Assembly (NCBI RefSeq): GCF_031760065.1 | Contig: NZ_CP134500.1 | Span: forward strand, 1,426,001-1,490,000 | Source of the DNA: Streptomyces durocortorensis | Lineage (GTDB): Bacteria > Actinomycetota > Actinomycetes > Streptomycetales > Streptomycetaceae | Reading direction: 5' to 3' | Length of the DNA: 64,000 nucleotides | Shown here: positions 52,834-64,000 of the stretch, one piece after another | How the letters are laid out: each line of letters begins with the position of its first letter | Numbering within the stretch: position 1 is the stretch's first letter | Notes under the pieces: model-generated | Database searches by the model: none | What the model saw: only the letters and a program-made list of their open reading frames with translations | What the model was told of the DNA's origin: nothing | Translations under genes and position numbers: made by a program

Positions 52834-53819
52834 TGCGTTTCCTCCTGGACGACGAGCAGCGGGAGTTCGCGCGTTCGCTGGACGCGCTGCTGACGGCGGC
52901 GGACACCCCGGCGGCCGTACGCGCGTGGGCCGCCGGGGACCACGGTCCGGGGCTGGCCCTGTGGCGGCGGCTGGCGGAGGCGGGGGTGTTCGGCCTGGCG
53001 GTCCCGGAGGCGTACGGGGGTGCGGGCCCGCTCCCCGTGGAGACGGCCGTCGCCTGCGTGGAGCTGGGGCGGCACGCGGTGGCGGGCCCGGTGGCGGAGA
53101 GCGTGGCGGCTGGGGTGCTGCTGGGCGGGGTGGGCGGCCCGGCGGCCAAGGAGTGGCTGCCGAGGATCGTGTCCGGTACGGCGGTGGTGTCGCTGGTCCT
53201 GGAGGGGTACGGGCCGTACGCGCTGGACGGGGACGCGGCGGACGCGGTGTTCACGGTGACCGGCGACGAACTGCGGCTCGCACCGGGACCGGGCGCGACG
53301 CCCCCCTCCATGGACCCGGCGCGGCGGCGCTCCCGCCCGGTGGCGGGCGGCGAGGTGCTGGCCGCCGGGGCGGGGGTGGGCGAGGCGGCGCGGGCGGCGG
53401 GCGACTGGGCCGCGTTCGCGACGGCGGCGCAGGCGCTGGGCTGCGGGGAGGCGCTGCTGCGGTCGACGGTGGCGTATGTGAAGCAGCGCACCCAGTTCGG
53501 GGTGCCCGTCGGCTCCTTCCAGGCCGTCAAGCACCGCCTCGCGGACACCCTGCTCGGCCTGGAGTTCGCGCGCCCGCTGCTGTACGGGGCGGCGGTGGAG
53601 CTGGCCGAGGGGGCGCCCGGGGCCGGGGCGGCGGTCGCGGCGGCGAAGGTGGCGGCGGGCGAGGCGGGGTACGCGGCGGCCCGCACCGCGCTGCAACTGC
53701 ACGGCGCGGTGGGGTACACCGAGGAGCTGGACCTCGCGTGGTGGCTGCGCCGGGCCCGGCCGCTGCGCGACGCGTGGGGGACGCCGTCGGAGTGCCGGGC
53801 CCGGGTGCTGGCGGGGTGA
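52833..53819 (+). CDS. Acyl-CoA dehydrogenase (short partner of the FadE pair)
   Basis: A 328-residue acyl-CoA dehydrogenase-like protein starting MRFLLDDEQREFARSLDALL. The middle beta domain is short and Gly/Ala-rich and lacks the usual WCQ-SEPxAGSD signature. The C-terminal domain has YVKQRTQFGVPVGSFQAVKH and LQLHGAVGYTEELDLAWWLRR. The incomplete FAD/substrate signature fits a heteromeric partner rather than an independent enzyme (inference). Translation is coupled to the preceding gene. Last gene of the steroid cluster on this side. Confidence 0.85.
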   Translation: MRFLLDDEQREFARSLDALLTAADTPAAVRAWAAGDHGPGLALWRRLAEAGVFGLAVPEAYGGAGPLPVETAVACVELGRHAVAGPVAESVAAGVLLGGVGGPAAKEWLPRIVSGTAVVSLVLEGYGPYALDGDAADAVFTVTGDELRLAPGPGATPPSMDPARRRSRPVAGGEVLAAGAGVGEAARAAGDWAAFATAAQALGCGEALLRSTVAYVKQRTQFGVPVGSFQAVKHRLADTLLGLEFARPLLYGAAVELAEGAPGAGAAVAAAKVAAGEAGYAAARTALQLHGAVGYTEELDLAWWLRRARPLRDAWGTPSECRARVLAG

Positions 53820-53859
53820 GTGTCCCCTGAGCCGGGGACGCCTCGGCCGCCGGGCGTCG

Positions 53860-54354
53860 TCACTTCCGGCGTACCGTGCGCAGCGGCTGCCCCGGCCGCC
53901 AGGACTGGATGACCAGGGAGTCGCCGTCAAGACCGATGCGGACCACCTCGGTCAGCTCCGCACGGAAGAGGTGGAACGGTTCGGGCGGGGTGGCCTCCTC
54001 GATGAAGCGGGCGATGACCGCCGGGTCGGTGATCTCCACGGCCCGGCCGCTGACGCGGACGTCGCCGTCCTTCATCTCGGCGTCGGGGCCCGGGTTGGCG
54101 TGGAGCGCGAAGCGCGGGTCGCGTCGCAGGTCCAGGGCCTTGCGGGAGTCCGGCATCATGCCGAGCAGCAGCTCGTCGAAGCGGAAGTCGGCCTCCAGGC
54201 CGGTGACGCGGGGCGAGCCGTCCTTCCGCAGGGTGGCCAGGACGTGGTGCTTGTAGAGCCGGAAGCGGCGTTGCACGGTGGCGGCGAAGTCGGGCTCGGC
54301 GGTGGCGAAGCCGCCCCAGGAAACCGGTGCGGGCGAAGGCGATGAAGATGTCAT
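53860..54354 (-). CDS. Pyridoxamine 5'-phosphate oxidase-like flavin/F420 split-barrel protein
   Basis: A 164-residue split-barrel protein: RFRLYKHHVLATLRKDGSPR followed by FRFDELLLGMMPDSRKALDL and GDVRVSGRAVEITDP. Such proteins bind FMN, F420 or haem; the cofactor cannot be assigned. The ATG at 54352-54354 was taken because the upstream extension is short and unconserved-looking; no strong ribosome site is present. It lies just downstream of a GNAT gene on the same strand. Convergent with the FadE pair. Confidence 0.8.
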   Translation of the reverse strand: MTSSSPSPAPVSWGGFATAEPDFAATVQRRFRLYKHHVLATLRKDGSPRVTGLEADFRFDELLLGMMPDSRKALDLRRDPRFALHANPGPDAEMKDGDVRVSGRAVEITDPAVIARFIEEATPPEPFHLFRAELTEVVRIGLDGDSLVIQSWRPGQPLRTVRRK

Positions 54355-54393
54355 GGGCGCTATGGAACACCGGATACCCGACATCTCCTGTCG

Positions 54394-54927
54394 TCATTCG
54401 GGCGCGACAGGCGGACGGGCCCCGGGACGGAGTCGGGCCGGGCCGTCCGTCGCACCGCTCCGGGCCGGGTTCTCCGGGGCCGGGCGGATGAGCCGGAGCA
54501 TGACCTCGTCGTACTCCTCGTCGACGCGGCGGCTCTGCTCCACGAAGCCCATCCGGGCGTAGAAGCCACGGGCCCGCGTGTTCTTCTCGTACACCTCCAG
54601 GGTCAATGAGCCGTGCAGCGCCGCCGCGTGCTCGACGAGACGCCGGCCCACCCCCGTGCCCTGTGCTTCCGGAGCCACGAAGAGGCCGCCGATCTCGGCG
54701 TCCAGCAGGCCCAGGAGAGCCACCACACGGCCGTTCGACTCGGCGACCCAGTTCTCGGCGTGGACGAGGTAGATCTCGCGCATCTTGCGGGCGCGCTCGC
54801 CCTCGCCCTCGCCGGGGATGAAGGGATGGGCCAGGCTGCCGGCCCGGGACCAGAGGTCCATCGAGGCGTTCTCGTCCGTGGCGGCATAACGGCGGATCAC
54901 GGTGCGTCCGGATACGTATGCGGGCAT
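54394..54927 (-). CDS. GNAT-family N-acetyltransferase
   Basis: A 177-residue acetyltransferase. The acetyl-CoA motif is GGLFVAPEAQGTGVGRRLVE, followed by LTLEVYEKNTRARGFYARMG and FVEQSRRVDEEYDEVMLRLI. The last about 25 residues are a Pro/Arg/Ala-rich tail. ATG at 54925-54927. Substrate unknown; the arrangement is like small-molecule or amino-acid acetyltransferases. Confidence 0.85.
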   Translation of the reverse strand: MPAYVSGRTVIRRYAATDENASMDLWSRAGSLAHPFIPGEGEGERARKMREIYLVHAENWVAESNGRVVALLGLLDAEIGGLFVAPEAQGTGVGRRLVEHAAALHGSLTLEVYEKNTRARGFYARMGFVEQSRRVDEEYDEVMLRLIRPAPENPARSGATDGPARLRPGARPPVAPE

Positions 54928-54994
54928 GCGGATCACCGTATCCGGCGGCAGGGAACCCGTCAGCCGGATATTTCGCACGCCGCCGGCCGGACGA

Positions 54995-55561
54995 TCACCC
55001 GTCCGAGAACGTGATCAGCACCGCCTGGCCCATCGTCCGCAGGACCCCGGGCGACGCCCCGGCAGCCAGCACCGCGTCGTAGCGGTCCAGCCGGACACCG
55101 TCCGCGCCTTCCAGCACCGCGCCGTCGTCCAGCGAGAGGGCCAGCACCGCGCCGCCCGGGGGCGGCAGCAGACGGACGGTGCCGCAGACGACCGCGGTCT
55201 CCGCCCGCGTGGACGCCCTGCGGTACATGACGTTGAGGTTGACGACGGGCCCGCCCAGCAGGAAGCCGTCGGTGGGCAGATCGCCGGGGAAGTCGTGCGG
55301 CCACAACGGCTCGTCGACGATGTGGTGCTCGCCGCCCACGACGAGGTCCATGCCCGGCCCCTCGACCACGGTCAGGGTGCGGTCCACCCCGGGGAAGACG
55401 GAGAACGGCCCGTCGGCGGTGACGTCCGCGAGGCTCACCCGCCAGGCGAAGGCGTCGGCCCCCGCGCCCCCGGGGCCGGTGGCGACCTCCCGAGTGAGCC
55501 CGCCGCCGTTCTTCCAGGGCACCGGCGCACGGTCGGCGGCGCGCAGGACGCGTGCGGTCAT
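54995..55561 (-). CDS. HutD-family cupin protein
   Basis: A 188-residue protein of the HutD family, with VPWKNGGGLTREVATG near the N-terminus, WRVSLADVTADGPFSVFPGV and RTLTVVEGPGM. HutD proteins are double-stranded beta-helix (cupin) proteins linked to histidine utilisation, where they may limit the pathway; no hut gene lies here. The ATG at 55559-55561 overlaps the stop of the VWA gene by four bases (ATGA), so both are translated together. Confidence 0.85.
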   Translation of the reverse strand: MTARVLRAADRAPVPWKNGGGLTREVATGPGGAGADAFAWRVSLADVTADGPFSVFPGVDRTLTVVEGPGMDLVVGGEHHIVDEPLWPHDFPGDLPTDGFLLGGPVVNLNVMYRRASTRAETAVVCGTVRLLPPPGGAVLALSLDDGAVLEGADGVRLDRYDAVLAAGASPGVLRTMGQAVLITFSDG

Positions 55562-56307
55562 CGGACGATCCCCTGGGCCCCGGCGGCGGCCAGCCAGGAC
55601 GGGAACTCGGCGACCAGCCGGTCGTACAGTTCGCCGTCCGGGACCTTCCGGGGGTCGAGCCCGGCGTGGAAGTACCCGGCGTTGTCGACGGGCCGCTTGG
55701 CGGGGACGGGCAGTTCGTCGAGCCGGCGCAGGAAGTCGAACTGGCTGCTGCGGGTGTTGCCGAAGCCGACGAACTGCCAGAACAGCGGCAGCCGGGCGGC
55801 CTTGCAGAGGTAGCGCTCGGCGGCGAGCTTGTTGATCGGCCCGCCGTCCGTCTGGAAGACGACCAGGGCGGGCGCGGTGGAGCCGCTGTCGAGGTAATGG
55901 TCGATGACGGCGTCCATGGCCAGGTGGTAGCTGGTCTTCCCCATGTGCCCGAGGCCCGCCACGATCTCGTCGATCCGGCCGTGGTGGTCGTCGAGTGCGA
56001 TGTCGGTGACCGCGTCGACATCGGTGGAGAAGAAGACCACGGGCACCGTGCCGTCGTCGTCGAGGTTGGCCGACAGGCCCAGCACCCGGTCGGCCAGCGC
56101 CTGGACGCTGCCGTCCTTGTAATAGGGCTTCATCGAGCCGGAGTAGTCCAGGACCAGGTAGACGGCCGCGCGGTGACCGCCCAGTCCGTGCTTCTCCAGC
56201 GAGATCCCGGCGCTCTTGTAGAGGCTGACCAGGTCCGGAGCCGTCTCCTGCACCTTGGTGAGGCTGATGGCCGGGCCAGTGCCCACCACCGTGTTCACAC
56301 CGTTCAT
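55558..56307 (-). CDS. VWA-domain protein (TerY-like)
   Basis: A 249-residue cytoplasmic von Willebrand A domain. The MIDAS motif is LDYSGSMKPYY (DxSxS), with TSYHLAMDAVIDHYL and ALVVFQTDGGPINK as further metal-site elements. It resembles the VWA proteins associated with TerD-type stress systems, but no terD-like gene is in the window. The ATG at 56305-56307 defines an N-terminus rich in helix-forming residues (VQETAPDLVSLYKSAG). It is coupled to hutD downstream and diverges from the rhomboid gene. Confidence 0.85.
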   Translation of the reverse strand: MNGVNTVVGTGPAISLTKVQETAPDLVSLYKSAGISLEKHGLGGHRAAVYLVLDYSGSMKPYYKDGSVQALADRVLGLSANLDDDGTVPVVFFSTDVDAVTDIALDDHHGRIDEIVAGLGHMGKTSYHLAMDAVIDHYLDSGSTAPALVVFQTDGGPINKLAAERYLCKAARLPLFWQFVGFGNTRSSQFDFLRRLDELPVPAKRPVDNAGYFHAGLDPRKVPDGELYDRLVAEFPSWLAAAGAQGIVR

Positions 56308-56449
56308 GACGCCCCCCGTTCTGCGCTCTGCGGACCTTGAGCGTAGGCCACCGCCGGGCCCCGGGCACACGGTCCCCCGTACCGGTTCGCTATCTTGATC
56401 GCCGCCGCCCCCACCGGCCCCGTTGCGCACCCCAGTGAAGGAGCCGGCC

Positions 56450-57361
56450 ATGGAGGCCGCCGCCACCGCGTGTTACCGCCATCCGTCCTACGAGGCGTAT
56501 GTCCGCTGCACCCGCTGCGACCGCCGCATCTGCCCGGACTGCATGCGTGAGGCGGCCGTCGGCCACCAGTGCGTGGAGTGCGTGAAGGAGGGGCAGCGCT
56601 CGGTGCGACGGGCCCGCACGGTCTTCGGCGGTGCGGTGTCCGCGGTGACCACGCCGGTGGTGACGTACGCCCTGATGGCGCTCAACGTACTGGCCTACCT
56701 CGGCGAGGTGGTCCGGCCGGAGGCCGTGGACCGGTTCGGGGTGCTGGGCGCCGTGCTCACCGGGCCGGACGGCGAGCAGTACTACTACCGGGGGGACACG
56801 TACGCCGGGTACGAGCTGACGGGGATCGCGGACGGGGAGTGGTACCGGCTGGTGACCGGGGCGTTTCTGCATCTGCCGCCGGACACCTCGTTCGGGGTGA
56901 TGCACCTGGTCTTCAACATGTTCGCGCTGTGGAACATCGGGCGGGCGGTGGAGGGGCAGCTCGGCCGGGTCAGGTATCTGGCGCTGTATCTGCTGGCCGC
57001 GGTGGGCGGTTCCGTCCTGGTGTACCTGCTGGCACCGGACACGTCCACGGTCGGCGCGTCCGGGGCGGTGTTCGGGCTGGCCGCCTCGTACTGGGTCATC
57101 AACCGGCGGCTCGGCCGTGACATGGCGGCGGTCAACAGGTTCATGGCGGGGTTCCTGCTCTGGATGGTGCTCTCGGCCCTGTTCACCTCGTGGCAGGGGC
57201 ACCTGGGCGGGCTGCTGACCGGGGCGCTGGTGACGTACGGGCTCGCCTACGCACCGGCGAAGCTGCGGACCTGGCCGGTTCAGCTCGCGGGCGGGGCGGT
57301 GCTGGTGGCGCTGTTCGCCGTGGCCGTGGCGGCGCAGACCTCGGCGCTGACCGGCGGGTGA
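56450..57361 (+). CDS. Rhomboid-family intramembrane serine protease with N-terminal zinc finger
   Basis: A 303-residue membrane protein. The first about 45 residues are a B-box-like zinc finger (CYRHPSYEAYVRCTRCDRRICPDC ends within CVEC, seven Cys plus His). The rhomboid domain follows with about seven helices: the catalytic Ser is in VGASGAVFGLAA and the His in WQGHLGGLLTG, and the oxyanion Asn/His region is MHLVFNMFALWNIGR. It cleaves membrane proteins within the bilayer; substrate unknown. The ATG at 56450 follows GAAGGAG. Divergent from the VWA gene. Confidence 0.92.
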   Translation: MEAAATACYRHPSYEAYVRCTRCDRRICPDCMREAAVGHQCVECVKEGQRSVRRARTVFGGAVSAVTTPVVTYALMALNVLAYLGEVVRPEAVDRFGVLGAVLTGPDGEQYYYRGDTYAGYELTGIADGEWYRLVTGAFLHLPPDTSFGVMHLVFNMFALWNIGRAVEGQLGRVRYLALYLLAAVGGSVLVYLLAPDTSTVGASGAVFGLAASYWVINRRLGRDMAAVNRFMAGFLLWMVLSALFTSWQGHLGGLLTGALVTYGLAYAPAKLRTWPVQLAGGAVLVALFAVAVAAQTSALTGG

Positions 57362-57477
57362 GGGCTCCCGGGGCGACCGGCCCCGGACGCGCCACGGCGC
57401 CCGCTGAGTCCGGTCGGGGACAGGCAGGCGCCGCGTTCAGTTCCGCACGCCGTTGTACGGGACGTCTTGAGGGGGCT

Positions 57478-57502
57478 CCCCCGGGCCGCGTGGCCCAGGG
57501 GG
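57478..57502. terminator. Stem-loop between rhomboid gene and gltD
   Basis: 57478-57487 pairs with 57492-57502 (10 bp with one bulged A, GCGT loop), between convergent stop codons. G/C-rich, 15 bp beyond the gltD stop. Confidence 0.65.
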
Positions 57503-57516
57503 AACCCGGGTGGTGC

Positions 57517-58969
57517 TCAGACCAGCAGGGACCGGTCCGTCGGACGGATCGGGGCCGGCAGGGCGCTGGTCCCGGTCAGGAAGCGGTCCACTCCGCGGGC
57601 GGCGGAGCGGCCTTCGGCGATCGCCCAGACGATCAGCGACTGGCCGCGTCCCGCGTCACCGGCGACGAAGACGCCGTCGACGTTGGTCGCGTAGTGCTCG
57701 TCGCGGGCGACGTTGCCGCGCTGGTCGAGCTCCAGGCCGAACTGCTGGACCAGGCCATTGGACTGGTCGGTTCCGGTGAAGCCCATGGCGAGGGTGACGA
57801 GCTGCGCCGGAAGGCGCCGCTCCGTGCCGGGCTTCTGCTCCAGCTTACCGTCCTTGAACTCGACCTCGACCAGGTGGAGGGCCGCGACGTTTCCGTCCTC
57901 GTCGCCCTCGAAGTGGGTGGTGGAGACGGAGTAGACCCGCTCGCCGCCCTCCTCGTGCGCGGAGGTGACCTTGTAGAGCATCGGGAAGGTCGGCCAGGGC
58001 TGGTTCGCGGTCCGCTCCTCGCCCGGCTTCGGCATGATCTCCAGCTGGGTGACGGAGGCCGCGCCCTGGCGGTGGGCGGTGCCCACGCAGTCGGCGCCGG
58101 TGTCGCCGCCGCCGATGACGACGACGTGCTTGCCGCCGGCGTGGATCGGGGAGACCGTGAGGTCGCCCTCCTGCACCTTGTTGGCGAGCGGCAGGTACTC
58201 CATCGCGAAGTGGATGCCGCCCAGCTCACGGCCGGGGACCGGCAGGTCGCGGGAGACGGTGGCACCGGCCGCGATGACGACCGCGTCGTAGCGGCGGCGG
58301 AGCTTCGCGGCGTCGATGTCCTTGCCGATCTCCACCTCCGTACGGAACTTGGTGCCCTCCAGGCGCATCTGCTCGATGCGGCGGTTGATGTGCGACTTCT
58401 CCATCTTGAACTCGGGGATGCCGTAGCGGAGGAGGCCCCCGATGCGGTCCGCGCGCTCGTAGACGGCGACGGTGTGACCGGCCCGGGTCAGCTGCTGGGC
58501 GGCGGCGAGTCCCGCCGGGCCCGAGCCGATGACCGCGACGGTCTTGCCGGAGAGGCGCTCGGGCGGCTGCGGGGTGACGTCGCCGCTGTCCCACGCCTTG
58601 TCGATGATGGAGACTTCGACGTTCTTGATGGTGACGGCGGGCTGGTTGATGCCGAGCACACACGCCGACTCGCACGGGGCCGGGCACAGCCGCCCGGTGA
58701 ACTCCGGGAAGTTGTTCGTGGCGTGCAGCCGCTCGGAGGCCGCGGTCCAGTCCTCGCGGTAGGCGTAGTCGTTCCACTCGGGGATGAGGTTTCCGAGCGG
58801 GCAGCCGTTGTGGCAGAACGGGATGCCGCAGTCCATGCAGCGTCCGGCCTGCTTGCTGATGATCGGGAGCAGCGAGCCCGGAACGTAGACCTCGTTCCAG
58901 TCCTTGACGCGCTCGGCCACGGGGCGGGTCTGGGCGACCTCGCGTCCGGTGGTCAGGAAGCCCTTGGGG

Positions 58970-58977
<8 letters not shown>
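57517..58977 (-). CDS. gltD: Glutamate synthase small subunit
   Basis: A 486-residue NADPH-oxidising beta subunit of GOGAT. The N-terminal Fe-S region has two Cys clusters ([16 protein letters not shown] and [12 protein letters not shown]). FAD and NADPH motifs follow: [17 protein letters not shown] and [15 protein letters not shown]. It passes electrons to GltB to make two glutamates from glutamine and 2-oxoglutarate. The ATG at 58975-58977 overlaps the gltB stop by eight bases, so translation is coupled in the order gltB-gltD. Confidence 0.97.
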
Positions 58978-63529
<4,552 letters not shown>

Positions 63530-63959
63530 CGGCTCTCCCGTCGTCGTCGTGGCATGTGCAGTGCCGAGGGACGACGTTGGCCCTCTGCGAAATTTCGTGC
63601 AGGTTACATGATGGGGCGCTTCTCAAGAAGCGGAAGGCTCGTTCCAGCATACGGACACCGTGGTGACCGGAAGTGACCGGACGGCCAGGGGGCGGGTCGC
63701 CGTCAAAAGGGTCGGCGCCCGGGGGTTCGCAGAGAGCAGGCGTCGTTGCCTGCGGTGCTTACGGCTCTTGCCCGGCGGCAAAGGAAACGAAACCACCGAG
63801 TAACGGCTACTTATGTGTAGCGCTGCATAGCGTCTCATTTTACGGCCGCGGAGCCGGTCGCGCCCAGTGGGCGGCGCCAAGACGTACGTCACACGGGCTG
63901 CCGCACGGTTGGGCCGTTCGGGCGGCCCGGTTACGCCGTTCGCCGGGCCGCTGCCGGAT
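63530..63959. promoter_or_regulatory. Leader/promoter region of gltB
   Basis: No gene supported; the longest open frame (minus strand, about 117 codons) is Arg-rich without recognisable domain or ribosome site. It contains the palindrome CGAAATTTCG near 63588-63597, an inverted repeat CGCTTCT/AGAAGCG (63617-63632), and an A/T-richer stretch (63780-63845) suited to a promoter. No convincing GlnR box was identified. Confidence 0.5.
63922..63951 (-). terminator. Terminator of the gene at the right edge
   Basis: 9-bp perfect inverted repeat (63922-63930 with 63943-63951), 12-nt loop, nine bases beyond the minus-strand stop at 63960-63962. Confidence 0.6.
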
Positions 63960-64000
63960 TCACCCGACCGCCACACCGAACAGCGTGCCGAGTCCGTACG
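63960..64000 (-). CDS. C-terminal end of a membrane protein, probably VIT/CCC1 family (partial)
   Basis: Only the last 12 codons are in the window. Read on the minus strand they give YGLGTLFGVAVG then TGA. This small hydrophobic ending is like the last helix of VIT/CCC1-type iron/manganese transporters. A terminator hairpin follows immediately, which supports a real gene end. The family call rests on a dozen residues and is tentative. Confidence 0.4.
   Translation of the reverse strand, partial: YGLGTLFGVAVG

Noticed and set aside
55558..56307. Tellurite-resistance (ter) gene cluster
   Set aside because: Only the VWA protein is similar; no TerD, TerC or TerB genes are in the window.
63780..63820. 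GlnR box upstream of gltB
   Set aside because: A GTTAC-n6-GTTTC string can be read on the minus strand, but the second half-site deviates from GAAAC at two positions and the duplicate half-sites are missing.
63623..63976. 117-codon minus-strand frame upstream of gltB
   Set aside because: Arg/Pro-rich, no ribosome site, overlaps the stop and terminator of the edge gene in another frame; treated as leader DNA.

Overview
The window is chromosomal DNA of a Streptomyces, most likely of the S. griseus clade. The evidence is the very high G+C content with G/C at third codon positions, frequent GTG starts, many ATGA/GTGA gene overlaps, tRNA genes without encoded CCA, a Tat-exported nucleotidase, an SPW_0924-type micro-protein, and a trypsin that from memory is nearly identical to the S. 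griseus trypsin precursor. From memory (not checked here) the backbone order polA - branched-chain amino-acid transporter - ANTAR regulator - pyruvate kinase - chorismate mutase - gltD/gltB resembles the S. coelicolor SCO2003-SCO2026 region.

Layout. 1-6.5 kb: 3' part of helicase hrpB, a DUF3068 membrane protein, an SPW_0924 micro-protein, a secreted lytic transglycosylase with Ig-like domains, and a DUF4184 membrane protein. 6.5-12.3 kb: DNA polymerase I, divergent from a molybdopterin oxidoreductase, then a PaaI-type thioesterase. 13.1-19.0 kb: a five-gene Liv-type ABC transporter operon. 19.1-22.2 kb: an ANTAR response regulator, an unusual class-I tRNA with anticodon CAA, an HTH plus LAGLIDADG protein directly behind it, and pyruvate kinase. 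22.3-28.3 kb: SIMPL protein, Tat-exported 5'-nucleotidase, and an orphan pair of a PLP decarboxylase and an N-hydroxylase whose reading frame is broken near its start. 28.6-31.3 kb: SulP transporter, PhnA-like protein and a Cys-less ArsR regulator. 31.3-42 kb: aminopeptidase N, an aquaporin-family protein, chorismate mutase, an AraC regulator divergent from a GH35 beta-galactosidase, trypsin, an HExxH/zinc-ribbon protein, an ankyrin protein and a VOC/GNAT chimera.

42-54 kb is the metabolic centrepiece: a near-complete KstR2-type cluster for steroid C/D-ring (HIP-CoA) breakdown. It has an SDR and echA20-ipdA-ipdB-ipdC on one side, ipdF-kstR2-fadA6 and two acyl-CoA dehydrogenases on the other, and a cold-shock module (cspA plus DEAD-box helicase) in between. 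The two divergent promoter regions each carry an almost identical 17-bp palindrome matching the KstR2 operator type. 54-64 kb: PPOX-like and GNAT proteins, a translationally coupled VWA-HutD pair, a zinc-finger rhomboid protease, glutamate synthase gltB-gltD, and at the right edge the last codons of a probable VIT-family membrane protein.

Most convergent gene pairs are separated by strong inverted repeats that probably serve as bidirectional terminators. Three loci between 25 and 34 kb carry short tandem arrays with units of 9 or 18 bp. No insertion sequence, integrase, phage gene, rRNA or CRISPR array was seen.
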